Assembly: GCA_033239005.1 (NCBI GenBank)
Contig: BSQZ01000036.1
Coordinates: 3,239,001-3,303,000 of the forward strand
Direction: 5' to 3'
DNA length: 64,000 nucleotides
Origin: Lamellibrachia satsuma
Taxonomy: Eukaryota > Annelida > Polychaeta > Sabellida > Siboglinidae
Positions 24,350 through 37,600 of this stretch are shown here, piece after piece (position 1 is the first letter of the stretch; each line of letters opens with the position of its first letter). The translations under genes and the position numbers were made by a program. The notes beneath the pieces were generated by a model that was not told where the DNA came from, made no database searches, and was given only the letters and a program-made list of their open reading frames with translations.

Positions 24350-24480
24350 GCATAGTGTGTGCGTGTGTGCGAGTGTGTTAGTGAAAGTGTGTGTGAGTGA
24401 GTGTGTGTGCAAGTGAGTGAGCATGCAGGTATGTGTGTGAGTGTGTGTGTGTGACTGTGTGTGTGTGAGTGTATGTATGA
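24350..24480. repeat. (TG)n-rich simple sequence
   Basis: Imperfect tg/gtga dinucleotide-rich run; open frames here are artefacts. Confidence 0.85.
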
Positions 24481-27400
24481 TGCATATTTCTATAGCACAA
24501 TATTTTGTTTTAATTGGGCCACCCACACACACACTTCGGTTTTATCCTTAAAGAAATATTCTCCCTGCAGTGAGTGGCGCGTACGACCAATCATACCTCG
24601 CAGAAACCATCCAATTTTGAGAAAGGCAAATTTGTGACTTAGATATATGCAGCATACAAATTAACATTCATGGAAACTCTTCTGGTAGGATTTGTATCCA
24701 AATTTCCATGTATGTACCAAGCAAGCATCGACTTCAATAATACCTGCAGCGTAAGGCTATGTTCACTTTATAAAATAACATATTAACGTGTCAGCTACGT
24801 TTGATGTCTAACCAGCAATGGCAAATAACACATGCCAGTTGCTGTGAGGATCTTTCACCAATGTGTATACCAGGCTGTGGAATATGCTGGTGTGATGAAT
24901 GTCACTCTGTTGAGCGCCAACACATGCTGAGATTCTGTTGGCAACCAGCTGGGTCTAGAGATTGCTGTTAACATAATGTTAACTTGAGATCCAGCTGCCA
25001 CATTGTGGGAACACTTACGCAACCAACGTCTTGACTGACCCACTTGGCTAGAAAAAAACACTTTGTAATGCGTCATGATATAAAAACACACACACATTGA
25101 TGTACTGCTTTGCACCGGTCTGCATTGAAAGGTTCCTCATAAAAAACATCCTGATGTGGCACGAGTTGGGTATAAATCATAAGTTCCATAGTTGACTAGG
25201 TTAAGCATTGTTTGAAAAAATGAAAATGTTTGTCCAAACTGTAGTTGTGTACTGCAAAGCAACTAGAAATGTCTTCAAATATGCCCATTTTTCTTTCCCA
25301 CTTTTTTTCACATTCAAACTAATTCGTTAAGGGATGTATTCCTTGTAATCAATAACATTAATCTGCATGTGAAGAACACATATTCCATGACTGGCTATTG
25401 CATTGCCTCCAGTTTTATAACAACTCAATATTTAGGTCTACTCTGTCTTCTAGAACACATCTTGCAATTGGTATCAAATTCCGCCCCCCCCAAAAAAAAA
25501 TACTGCTTATACATTTTAATTTAAATAAATATAGGGGAAAATGTTTATAAAGTTGACATAACAAAACAGAACAGCAAGTGCACTTTAAGAACACATGCTC
25601 TAATCAGTGCAAATGTTGTGCCAGTAATCACAATTATCTGCAATTATTCTGCAGAATTGCAGCCATAATTCCCATACAAAGCACTTATCGAGTACGCCAA
25701 ATTAATAAAAATAAAAATAAAATCCATTAAAAAGTTTGGTGTGGTAGTGTTTTCAAAGATATAAATAAATCTACTTATTCAGGTATTCAAATGTGATGCT
25801 GTTTAGTTTAACTCCATGTTGAATCCTAGTGATTCACAAATAATTGTGTGACAACATAATTAAGAAATTATATATGGATTGGACTGATATGTAACACATT
25901 AATTTATTTTAATAATACTCTCATTAATAAAAACCACTTCCAATTTTTTTTTCTCGAATTTCATTATTTTTTATTGGACTTTAGGGTGGGCTGGTGTGGG
26001 TTAATGCTAAACAAAATATAATTGAATTCTTAGAATATTTTAATATTTGTAAACCCACTTAGCCACAATGTCAGTCTACTGGCACCAGTAGGCAGAAAAC
26101 TTGCCCTAACCACTCAGGGTTATATGTCACTTGTCAGAAAAGATGGACTGTCACTCACAAGATAGTCCATGACGCACACGGTCAATTAGTTAAAAGCTGC
26201 TTTATTGGCGAACAATGCTTTTGAGGAATCCCTGCTTGGGCATTGAATAATTTGACCATCATTCAACCTGTCTTTGTGCCCGTCACTCTTAAGTTGACCA
26301 CTCCAAAGTCTTCTATTGTGCGCCCATGCATAACTGTCTACCCCTAAGTATGCCATCTGCCCTACAAACCCTCAATAAGGTTGCACCCCCTATGCTGAGG
26401 TCACATCCATTTTATTGAGTTGCTCTCTTTTGAAATGTTGATTCGACAAGAAAGTATGGCTTTCATATAGTGCAGTAGATTGCATCTGGAAATAATCAAA
26501 ACACTTAACACTATGTTCATTCTGACATTGGCTGGACACCTATGGGAAATATTCAGCCACATTGCTGCTGTTACATTTCATGAACCAAAAGCAAACTTAC
26601 TTGGCAAACTTTATTCGGAAACCATTTACGCACATGATTAGTCTTAAATGTCATATAACAATTTTATATTAATTTTAACAACGCCAACCATTGAGGAGAC
26701 AGTCTCATTGCTCAAAAAGTAACTATTGACGGTGCTTAAGGTATGTACTTAAGGTATGTACTTTATATTTTTAATTTATGCGTCATTTTATATGTATGTT
26801 AATACATGGCTATAGATAAAGGAATGGGCAGTCTTTATGTTTTAATTGCTGCATGGTTGAATAATTCCCATGGAAGTTGAGATGGTGTTCGAATGAACAG
26901 TGACCAGTGTGTGTGAACTTCATAAATCTGAATTCATCCAAGCGTAATCATGTCCATTAAATATAAATACAGAGAAGGTGAGAATAACCCTGAGTAGGCA
27001 CATTATTATATTACACAATCTCCATCCATAAATTACCTCCACTCTCAGCACTAAAAGCTGTGGCTTCAAGTTGCACTTAATTGCCAAAATAGTTTACTGA
27101 GTGAGGAAAATGAAATCTGGCATAGACAGGGGTCTACTCAAGTCCAGCTGCTGGCTGACCTCCTGAAGCCCCCCCCAAGAGATGTAAGTATTAAGTAGAC
27201 CCACAATAACAGCAGTGATTGCGTGGCCTTAGGCCCAGAAAACAGATAAACTAGATACCCTCGGTCTGTATTCATTTCAACGTGAGTTCTGTGCACGGGA
27301 TTCATAATGAAACACATTACATGAAAACACACTCGGTTATCGGTCCAATCTGCAGCAACTTGTAAGATTCCAATCAGGAGACTTAAATTGGTGGTTCTGT

Positions 27401-28050
27401 CTAAGTTAATGACATGTTATGAAATAAGTCTGACTTGACACACTGTAGCCAATGATGTATTGCACACACATAGGTAAAATACCGAAATTCCAAACAAGAC
27501 AAGTTCTGCTAACGCAGTACGTTTATTCTGACCCACATCTGAATTAAAATACCGAGTCTACAGTGTATCTAACTTGGTTTGTACTTGAAAAAGCTTCATT
27601 TAATCTCCAGATGGGCAATTTGATAGTAATCTTGTAACAGCTGTGTGCACCCTGGGTTTCCTGTGTTTTAGATATCTGAACTGCCCACAGTCAAATACCA
27701 AGGTATCAAATACTGTCTAATGGCTTTATAAAGGTGGTCACCAGCAGCCAATTTATATCTAGAAAACATAAACCTTTGAATGGAACATTAATGCAACTTA
27801 ACAGTCAGTGGAACTGGTACCACCACCATGGCAGCCTAATTTGTAAAGGTATGGAATGCATATGTTTATGTGTGCATGAGTGTGCTTGCGAGCATGCATG
27901 CATGCATGCAAGTATGTGATCGATGGGAACAAGTTTCCGGCCCTTATGCCATGCAAATATTTGATAACTGCCTACATCTTTCCGATTTGCCTAAAGTTAT
28001 GCACACACAAACACAAGGATGTAAAACACAAATCCTTTGAAAAGGAAAAA
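24480..28050. other. Intronic stretch, expected to contain a missing lectin exon
   Basis: Part of the intron region between the signal-peptide exon (29458-29493) and lectin exon 21355-21478. A phase-0-to-phase-0 exon coding for the first half of lectin domain 1 is expected here or in the flanks. I searched for a C-x-G ... L-x-C ... A-x-Y-G-(R/Q) pattern and did not find one. Confidence 0.35.
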
Positions 28051-28079
28051 TACAAAATGTGTAGTTTTCCAAAGATGCC

Positions 28080-28250
28080 ACTGTGCTGGCCAAAGAGGAC
28101 AACTTCTGGCGCAGAAAGGTCAATGAAGCAATCAAAATCCTGGAGAGGCACCCAGCTATTAACAACATTCCACCAATTTTTATGGATCGCCTGTCATGTG
28201 ACAACCACAAACTTGGTCACATGACACTGGAGAGCACCTGAGAATGACTG
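28080..28250 (+). mobile_element. Possible Penelope-like element C-terminal fragment
   Basis: The plus frame reads V-L-A-K-E-D-N-F-W-R-R-K-V-N-E-A-I-K-I-L-E-R, then a stop after LGHMTLEST. A (A/D)xVLxxExxxxxRKxxEAIxI segment is typical of the GIY-YIG endonuclease end of Penelope-like elements. A more diverged relative lies at 42290-42475 (shared catgtga ... ggtcacatgaca and 'gagcataaaaactctgaa'). Confidence 0.45.
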
Positions 28251-29457
28251 TGAAGCTGAAACTGGTAGGGTCTTGAAGGCTCCATTGAGCAAAAATCTCT
28301 GAAAGATTGCTGAAAGGTACAACCTTTAATAAGTGATGTTCTTATATGTCACCTCGACATAGATTAATATGGAAACCTGGGGATGTAGCACACATTCAGT
28401 GCAAGAGATCTGACATCCCTGAAGACGAACACAGCAGGGAGCTAGCAGAGGATGGGACACTGACTCCTCTATCTCCACAGCCCTCCTGATTTAACACAAG
28501 ACTAACTTACTTGTAAGTTGAGAATCACACTTGTAGGCCTGTCATATCCTACTGAATAACCCACCCACTTACTAGACCTCCCATGCTCTTTATTTCACCC
28601 CATAACAGAGCTCCCTCAGTAGACTTCACAGGGAGTCCACCCCTGTCATTACCTACCTCCAGACTGGAGTCAAATGACAGTCTTTGATTGGGGACAAATG
28701 GTGCCTCGGGAATTCTACCAAAACTCAACACCTCGAACAACACACAGTCTTTAGGGAAACCACACAGCAACACCTGATAAAATCTTCCTCGGAGATTCTT
28801 TACAATACCCAGAACCAATTACGAACATCTCTCTGTGAGTATTTTATATTTAAAATAATAGTGACAGCATTTTGATGGTAATGCCCTGCCACTTTCAGGT
28901 CTCGATTTCTGTAGTTTGCGCCACAAAATATTCTCGCAGAAGGGCTGTGAAACTATGTAGTCTACGACAACACTGGACCAATTTTTAATGATTACCATGT
29001 TAGACAGAGGTACACAGCTAACAGGAGAAGCCCTCCTGTAAGAAAAGAAAGGGGTGCCCAACATCCAATATGTATCTGCCATGTAATCAATAGATGCCTC
29101 ATTGAAATTAGATTAGGGACAACCTGCATGTCTTCATATTAAATTCGACTTCAACAGATTTCCTGCAAATCCAACGAAGTTGTCCAAATTGTTGTCGTGT
29201 CACTGATTTGTGACATAACACCCCACAGCAGGTACATCTGTCACTTCTGGCGTACATGGTCACCTTTAGTTGTATGATCTCATCAAGATACCTATTAACC
29301 ATTCATACAGTCAGTGGACCTCCTGAAATACAGTAGGAGTAATATTATTCTATAGCACTCACACCTACACATGGCAAAGTGTGGCCAACTATGCAGCAAA
29401 GGGGTATAATCCAATCAAAGGTATACAAATCACCCCTGAATAAGATGTAATACTTAC

Positions 29458-29493
29458 AATGGTGAGTATGTATATCCACAACTTGCGAGCCAT
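29458..29493 (-). CDS. EVA1C: Probable signal-peptide first exon of the EVA1C-like gene
   Basis: ATG at 29493 starts M-A-R-K-L-W-I-Y-I-L-T-I, followed directly by consensus donor GTAAGT at 29457, phase 0. A positively charged start with a hydrophobic run is what a secreted or type I membrane protein needs. It has the right strand, and its phase agrees with an intermediate phase-0 exon feeding exon 21355-21478. No in-frame upstream ATG is obvious. The link to EVA1C is inference from position and phase; it could be the first exon of another secreted protein. Confidence 0.55.
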
Positions 29494-29499
29494 GTGTGT

Positions 29500-30210
29500 G
29501 TCTGTACCCAGCCTGCACAATCCACTGATATCACTTCAAGCCTATGCACCACATCAATAGCATTTACAGCAACTGCCCACCGTGTTTGGCTGCACAACTT
29601 GGCTGCTTCTGATTTTACTGTGGCTTGAGCAAGAGTGTCTAATCACTGTAGCCTTTCATCAGGGTCTTGACTAATGTTCCCTGCCGCTCGCTCACTGGAG
29701 GTGGCAATCAAGTCCGTCAAGGCGGTCCATATCCACTGTGGTCTCTTGAAACCTGCCTGGTTTATCACTGGGTCTGACTGAATGTGAACTCCACCAAACA
29801 TTGCACCCATGTAAGATCAGATCTGCTACAGAACATGATAGCCACTGGCTACGGCCTCTTCACACCTGAACAAGCAGTTCTGCTTATAGAATAAACACAC
29901 ACGTGCTACCAACAGATCCCGCCAAAGACCGGCGAATTACAATATCAGAGCACTGCACTGGTGTACCAGTACCAAACCACATCACAGGTATGCAGACACA
30001 ATGTTTGCTGCAGATGTCACATACTCAGATAGGGTGATCTGTCTTACCCCTCATGGGTTAACTGCAAGTGGGTGGGGCCAGTCAGAGCCCTCCTGCTACT
30101 CTATCAGTGATGGGCAAGATAATATCTGTGGGCAGGCAGCCAATCAGCTGGCCTGCTGCTAGCCTGGCATTAAGGCCAAGGCATCTATATGTTTGCTGGT
30201 GAGTGCAACT
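29500..30210. promoter_or_regulatory. 5' flank of the minus-strand gene
   Basis: Sequence upstream of the putative EVA1C start. It is more GC-rich than the surrounding DNA and has no long open frame. No clear TATA box or CpG island is seen. Any promoter or 5' UTR should lie here. Confidence 0.3.
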
Positions 30211-30213
30211 ACA

Positions 30214-30480
30214 ATTAAAACTCCTAACTCAATTGATTCAGCCCATCACAAATCAGGTCCATTGGTGTTCAAATCTGTAGTGCGCGAATAGTTAAAGTAA
30301 TCATTTTGCACAGTTGGTTTAATAAAAAAGTGCGCACTTTTGTTAAAATCATCGAAAGAATTTACTTTGATCGTTATATCTGGTAACTTGCAAAGGTGTG
30401 AGTAGCCATATGTCATAATATATAGAGCTGGACTACTTTTGCCCTTTTCCATAACATTTTGACTGGAATTGTAAAAAATC
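30214..30480. mobile_element. TTAA MITE copy, truncated
   Basis: Starts ttaaaactcctaactcaatt and shares with 34441-34944 the gaatagtt ... aatcat(c)gaaagaatttact block. It belongs to the subfamily with agagctggactacttttgcc, as at about 4200 and 10680. Confidence 0.65.
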
Positions 30481-30659
30481 CACAGTAGATTGCAAAAATG
30501 TACATTTTAATGTGGAGTTTCACATAACCTGGTAACCAACCCCCTCAAAGTATGCAACATTTATTTTTAAAAGGACAATTCAGTAATATTTATTTCATAC
30601 ATCCACATTCAAAATTCAAAGTCTTTAAAGGACTCTTCAGTGATTTATGAGGACTTTTC

Positions 30660-31020
30660 AAGAAATTGACCAAATCTCCTTTCTAGGTAACACACAAATC
30701 CAGGAAAGAGCAGCAGGACGAATGTGCAGCCAACAGGGTCCAATTGGTCTTAATATACCACAGTGATTAAATAAGCAGAAGATGTTTATCCAGTGCATCA
30801 TAGGAGGAGTTGGTTGGTCCATTCCAAGAGCAATATCATTTCTCCCAAGGCAGGTGTGCCTTGGGGCATTCTTCCCAGGGGATCTATGCCTAATCAAAGG
30901 CAGCTTCCCTGGTAGTTAACTTGTCTGCAGGAAGATGGGAGATAGGGAGGTGATGTGAGGTTGGAGAGAACTCCCCACAGTCTGTTCTTCCTGTTTCTCA
31001 TCCAGGTTTCTCATCCCTCT
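30660..31020. other. No gene seen
   Basis: Short open frames only; none has splice or family support. Confidence 0.4.
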
Positions 31021-31033
31021 ACTCATCTTTGTC

Positions 31034-31300
31034 ATGACCATTTGGGCTCAGATCACCATTCTGTCACAACCATTTGGACCCAATCGACAATTCTGTCACA
31101 ATCATTTTGGGCTCAGACCACAATTCTGTCACAACCATTTGGGCTCAGACCACACTTCTGTCACAGCCATTTGGGCTGAGACCACCATTTTGTCACAACC
31201 ATTTGGCCTCAGACAACAATTCTGTCACAACCATTTGGGCTGAGACCACCATTTTGTCATAACCATTTGGGTTCAGACCACAAATCCGTCACAATTACAC
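31034..31300. repeat. About 32-bp minisatellite, about 8 copies
   Basis: Unit ccatttgggctcagaccaca plus attctgtcacaa, with unit-length variation near 32-34 bp. Confidence 0.9.
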
Positions 31301-32789
31301 TTACTGGTGGTTTCAGGTAGATACAGTATGGTGCAGGGTATACAGGGTGTACTTTCAAAAGGTGACATGAAGATAATGGTAAACAGGGGTAGAAATCAAC
31401 TTTTCTGGACTTTTCTACTGCACAATTCCTATGGAGTTTGGAAGCCATGCTGACACTGTATGGCGAGACGCAATAGGCTAATTAAATAAAGCATTTTTAT
31501 GTAAAACGTGTAATCACTAATTTGTGTGTTTCGATATAAATCACGTATTTTATTGCAAATAGTTAATCGAGAGATAGAAAAAAGTTATTTCATCAGTCAT
31601 CGTGGCATATATATATCGCGTTTTGCAAAACACTTTTACCTCCACCACTATTAACTAGATGGCAGCACAAAATTAGTTTTAACTCAGTTGATGTGATTTT
31701 GGCGCATACACGCTTTAAATGTGTAAACATATTGGGGCTTTTGCCTGTCGATATCTTTCCTGTGGTGATTATTACGATTGGTTGCGTACTTGTTCGTTCA
31801 ATGCAGTGAAATGTGTTGTATGTTTAAATTACATCAATAATAACAGCGCTCTCTCCACAGAGCCTCGCTTCTGGCAACAAGGCAAGCTGTCCCCATATGT
31901 CTAACGTGAGATCAGAGCTCTGACGCGAGATCAAGCAATATTTCAACATTAAGTTTTTATCAGTCAACTGGCACATTTTCCATGTCATATTACATCATGA
32001 CTGATGGCAGCAAGTCAGTGGCGCAAGTGCGTTGGTCGATGTTTCTTCATATAGAATATCTCTTGTGTTTTATCAGTCAATATAAAGACCGTCGGGCATT
32101 TTTTTTCGCACTGGCGCATGGGTGAACATGGTCTAAAAATGGCTCATTTCTAGTGGCCCACTGAACCACCGGACCACCACACATGAGTGGTATGGTGGTC
32201 CGACTGCATTTTTGGTAGACACGGGCCACCAGACCACCGTTAATTTCGAACCCTGGTAAAGGTAAACGATGGTAGACCAATTTACCAATCATTAAAAAAA
32301 GATGACTGGTCACAGTGAAATCCAGCTACACATTCATTACAGAACAACACGAACAACTTTCTACATAACATGTGCTCAAATTGGAAGTGACAATAGAAAC
32401 ATGACTTAAACATGACCGGGCGGATCTGTTGCCTTCTGCACGCAGCACTAATCAGTACAACCAAACTGAGTGGATATGAACCGAGCCACGATGGCACATG
32501 AATCTACATTTGAATACGTCGTAAAACAGACTACCAAACAAACCAGCGATGAATAAAGTGAAGCCATGACAGACATGACAAAACGTACAACATGTCTCAC
32601 CATCCTGAAAGCAATCATCTTCACACAATAAATCTTTTATGTTGTGCCGGTGTTTTCCACGCTGCTGCGGCACAGGAAATTGTTTCACTTCCCCCAACAC
32701 GCAATGTCTTATGTTACACAATTAGCAGTTTTTTCCAAAGCAGTAGCGACAGAGAGTGCCACTCCCTCAACGAATTGTTACACCTGCTT

Positions 32790-32838
32790 ACCATCATTTG
32801 CATGAGGTATAATTATACCTCATGCATATGATGGTACA
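32790..32838. repeat. Perfect hairpin next to a (TA)n tract
   Basis: The palindrome tgcatgaggtataattatac plus ctcatgca, extended outward by catcat/atgatg. It stands immediately before the 200-bp (TA)n at 32853-33050. Confidence 0.85.
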
Positions 32839-32852
32839 ATAAGCTAAACAAA

Positions 32853-33053
<201 letters not shown>

Positions 33054-33354
33054 ATACGCTTGTTTTGCACACCACTAGTTAAAGCTATTTATCTCGTAGA
33101 CTTTTATAACTCAGCACAAACTAAACTAGCTCAACTGTTGTGATTTGTTAAAAGCAGGCCTGAGGAGGGATTTTTTTTAGAATTAATGGTTCAGTTGTAG
33201 TTTAATTTTGTCAGCATGCTATCCAGCTAGTAGTGTTATTTTGTGTTAAACAAAGTATTTGCTTGGTTTATACACAACATGATCTTGTGCATGTTTTGTT
33301 ATATTTACAACTGGTGGATGTGTGAACGTAGTTGTGTCAACCATTTTTATATAT

Positions 33355-33480
33355 TTCTTAGTACTTTTGTGTTTACTTCAAATACAATTTTGCTTAAAGT
33401 ACTTTTACTTCAAATAAAAAATTTTCATGTACTTTTTTTAAGTATTTTTTGTAGTTACTAGTACTTTTACTGAAGTACAA
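33355..33480. repeat. AGTACTTTTACT-rich repeat
   Basis: Several spaced copies of agtacttttact/aagtactt, resembling the end of a small DNA transposon seen in many animals. Family not assigned. Confidence 0.4.
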
Positions 33481-33539
33481 AATTAATATTGTTGAACCAG
33501 CTCTCTCTCTCTCTCCCCTCTCCTCCGCTCCTCCTCCTC

Positions 33540-33626
33540 CTCCCTCCCTCCGTCCCTCCCTCCCTCCCTCCCTCCCTCCCTCCCTCCCTCCCTCCCTCCC
33601 TCCCTCCCTCCCTCCCTCCCTCCCTC
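33540..33626. repeat. (TCCC)n microsatellite
   Basis: About 20 tccc units. Confidence 0.96.
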
Positions 33627-34189
33627 TCTCTATAACTTTGTAGTTTCATTCCCATGAATGATCTGTATCAAGTGCTATAAAAAGGGGAATATGGGAAGAC
33701 TTAAAAAGAACTTCAAAGGGTAAAACATTGCTAATTTATACTGGGAAGGGTGAGATGCCATGCTAATTAGGGGCATCATAGTGTTTAGCCAGGGTGTTGG
33801 CATGCGTGCTGTTGACTTTGAAGTAAATCAACACCATGGTGTTGTTTGGCGTGGGTGTTGTATCACGAGAACTCAACTACAAAGAAAAAAAGGAAAGAAA
33901 AAACCTGTCTGAAAACAGTGGAAACATGCAGTAATATTGGATCCAGTACACTATTTTTTCCCCACTGAAACCAGTGCTAATAGTCAGTCAGGCAATTCCA
34001 AAATTTGCCCAAAAAGTTACGATTCAGGGTTAATAAAAACTCTACTCTTTCATTGTGGTCAACATGGAAGACGGCTCTTCATCATTTGTCACCCAAACAA
34101 ACTGGATTCTGTCTTTGTACACCAGTGAACCCAGAAGTAAATTAATGATCTGGCACCTGTTATCCTGTGTGACTATAGAAAACGAATCT

Positions 34190-35130
34190 AATGAATCCAG
34201 GACATAACCCCTCTGGCAAAATCCCTTCGGACATAACCCCCTCCGAACAAAGCACCCTCTGGACATAACCCCATCCAGACAAAACATCATCTAGACATAA
34301 CCCCGCTCTGAACAAACCCCTCTCACTTTAACATAAATACAGGCAAAACCCCCTCCGGACAAAACCCCATCATTTTAATATTATAAATAAGGACAAGACC
34401 ACACCCATTATGGTGAAATAAAATGTTATGAACCGTTGTATTAAAACTACTTCCTCAACTGATTTAGCCTATCACAAATTTGGTTCACTGGTTTCCAAGT
34501 ATGTAGTGTGTGAATAGTTTATGTAACATCTGCAATCGATTTAATAAAAAAATGCCCATTTTTGTTCAAATCATCAAAAGAATTTACTTTAGTCATTAGA
34601 TCTGGTATGGATCAAAATAGTGGATATCCAAAATGGTAAACACTGTGTGGGTCAAGGCTGATCACGGGCGTGACCTCCATCCTCTTGCCAATCACATGAC
34701 AAAGTTACAAAATTTCACACAAGGAACAAAATCGTGATTTTTCAGCATTTTGATTTTCACTTAAGTAAATGCTTGAACAAGCATTAACTAATTTAATAGT
34801 TTGTCTGATATGTTCACAAAAACTATATACAAAAGTTACACAAACAAACTAGCATGTTGTAGTGGATACTGGGTAGGTTTGGTCTTTCACATACTTAATT
34901 TGAAATGAGACTAACAAACAATTGAATTGATTAAGCACCTTTAATCATTCTAAATCATGCTAAATGCTGGGTTTTGTCCATCCCAGAAATAATCGTTTTG
35001 AATTCAGGGGTTTTGTCTGTATTTTATTAAGGTGAGGGGGTTTTGTCCATAGGGGGTTAGTCCAGAGGGAGCCTCTGGAGGTGGTTATGTCTGAGGGGTT
35101 TTTTCCTGGAAGGGATTATATCTGGTTACT
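34190..35130. mobile_element. Palindromic G/C-tract element split by a MITE
   Basis: Left arm (34190-34370) carries repeats such as gacataaccccctccgaac and aacccctct. Right arm (34965-35130) carries the complementary ggggttttgtccat and gggttatgtct type. Together they form one large inverted repeat, with the MITE at 34441-34944 sitting between the arms. Confidence 0.6.
34441..34944. mobile_element. Full-length TTAA-flanked MITE, about 500 bp
   Basis: Bounded by TTAA on both sides, with imperfect terminal inverted repeats (ttaaaactacttcctcaact against ttaaaggtgcttaatcaatt). It is near-identical, in opposite orientation, to 39497-39987. It has no coding capacity. TTAA targets are typical of piggyBac-type transposases, so it is probably mobilised in trans by one. 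Confidence 0.75.
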
Positions 35131-37270
35131 ACTGAAGACACACAGTTCACTCATGCGATATCAACTAAGCATACAAGAAAATTATGTACCTATTTCTTAA
35201 AACTTTCTGACAATTTTTTGAAAGCAGTTAGCAATTTTCATCAGTGAATACAAGATATAGCCTGACCTGTGGGGACTTGAGATGACTGACTGACCATCAT
35301 ATATCAATACAAGTTATGTCAATGTAAAGGCCTATAGGTGTTGATGTGCTATCATCGCTCCGGGTGACTAGTAAACAGTGATATAAATTAGCTCATTTAA
35401 TTAGCACGTGTAATCATTCAGAGATGATATCAGATGGAGTATAGGAGACAATAACACATGTAAACTGAAGAAGCTGGATGAAGACCGGGAGATATGACAC
35501 AAGGTCTGGTCTAAAAGATGGAATTGGATCTGTCAACTGGTAGAGTATTCGAAGAATAATAATTACCTAGTGGTTTTGTAAATATATAACAATTCCAATA
35601 GTAAAAATGAAATTGGGTGTTTGTCTAGAGTCCACTTGGGTCATAAAAAATTTGAAAAGCATATTTTTGTTAGTTTAAATTTTTTTTTACAATTGGCTTT
35701 ATATTCACTGTATTGGCAATGCAATTACAGGCCAGCATTTTTTTTAATAGGGCAGTCGGTAGGTGCGGTCAATCCTATCCATATTTGGATTACTTTATTT
35801 TTTTATATTTACAAAGCAGTCAGTAATGTCTGAACATTTTCTGAACAATGTAAAAGCATGGAAAGATGGGAAGGAACGCATCATCAAGGAATCACTGTTT
35901 CTTACTGACATGGTATTCCCACAAATACTAACAGAGTATTTCACCTGGATCCGACTTCTGTACCCCTAGACAGAACAAAATATGAAACAACCTCCTGAGC
36001 AATCATAGCCATGTTGAATGTAAATACATGGGTGGAGCTAGTTTTGATTGACAGCTGTCCAACAAATATGTTCACTTAGCCAGATGGGGTGCACATGCAC
36101 TTACAGTGAATGGTTGCTGACTTTATCCCTGATGTCACCGGGGTTGGTATCCTACCAGTGGACTGTACAGTAAAGGTCAATATCCCTTTTGAAATAGAGG
36201 ACTTAATGGGTGGCCTAATGAACTGTTTACCAAACATGCCCTCTCAGACTCTTTTTCTAAGTGTAGACTCTGAAACTTCATTCAGGACTGTGTTTAGGTA
36301 GGTGGCCAGAGCTATGTAAACATGGAAAGCAGGCATTGAGTGGACATGAGATCCAGGAGCTGCGTAAGCATGGAAAGCAATGGGAGAGATTGGATATTCA
36401 TCACAACCATGTTAGGTAAATCAAGATAATGAAGGTACAAATGAATACCAAACTGTACACTTTATTTGATAATCACAAATGTAAAAACTGTGGTGGTATT
36501 CTGCAAACTCAACTGCCGATGTGTAAGATACGTATTTGTATAATATGTATTGGCGTATTCTTTCCCTCTCTGCAGAGAGGCAGTATAGGGATGTGCAAAT
36601 AGAACTGGCACGATAGAATGACAAACCATTCATTGCTGAGCATATATTCCACACAATTTATGTGGATCGAACAAACACGACGGTAAAATTCATAGTGTAA
36701 TTCACAAAGTAGTATAGTAGTGGAAAGGTAGATGAATATAACTACTGTATGTGTTAAGAGAATTGTTGAATAGTTCTCTGTAGACGGAGAGTCCAGATAG
36801 ATCTAGTGACGCTCTACGTTGCTGTCCAGTACAGATAAAATTACTGTTTCTCTCCATGTGTTCAATCCTAAAAAGACCACGATAGAGATGGGAGGACCGT
36901 GTGAAGAGATTTGGCGAGAGTGGGAGGGGAGTGGAGAACGGGAGCAAGGGAAAGGGGGAGTGGAGACAGTTGGTGAAACAGGATCAGTGACAGAAGGAGA
37001 AGGAAAACAGAAATCACAACGGACTTCAGGGACATAGAAGATTCTCCCAGGCAAATTGCAACCCTAGAACCAACAAAATGGAGAAATGTGTTTAATTCCC
37101 GTTCCGTAACTAGATATTGATAAACACTGACTATGATCTAGGTGCTGTAGTCACAGAAAAAACATGTTTGCCCATTGATCACTTCCCTCTTTCATTAACT
37201 GATTCAACACGCCATCAATAATGTCTAGCCAGTCTCTCCCTAAAGCCGTAGTGTATGTAGTGATAAGCGA
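35130..37270. other. No gene seen
   Basis: Low-complexity and unique AT-rich DNA. The short open frames lack splice or family support. Confidence 0.4.
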
Positions 37271-37324
37271 ATTCAGACAAAGTCGTTGTTAACGGATCAA
37301 AGGCAAATCCCAATAGCATGTCTG

Positions 37325-37600
37325 TTATGGTATCCAGAAATAATCCCCTATGCACAAAATCCCACAATGAGAAAAGTGACAAAATCCTACAGTACAGTAT
37401 TTATTATTAATTCTTTAAGTTTGGTTTTTAATTTGACAGACATTTTGCAAGGTAAATATGTTTTCTTAGGGTTCAATATTGCAGTTTTTGTACACAGGTA
37501 TAATAAATACTGTATTGTGTGATTCTGTTCACTTTTCACATTGTGGGATTTTTGTCCACTTTCACATTGTTGTATCTTGTCCATAGGGATTACGCTCTGT
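37325..37600. mobile_element. Fold-back (palindromic) element
   Basis: Arms at about 37325-37410 and 37495-37600 are reverse complements. The shared core is ccctatg..acaa, aatcccacaatg, agaaaagtg and cagtatttatta, around a ~100-bp loop. This fits a MITE-like hairpin element. Confidence 0.7.

Noticed and set aside
24855..25115. 86-codon minus-strand frame
   Set aside because: No family resemblance; one good donor (GTAAGTG) but only a 29-base exon would fit, with no homology.
28549..29082. Minus-strand open frames with splice-like borders (for example donor GTAAGTGGG near 28550)
   Set aside because: Considered as the missing first half of lectin domain 1, but the required C-x-G ... A-x-Y-G-(R/Q) ... 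C pattern is absent.
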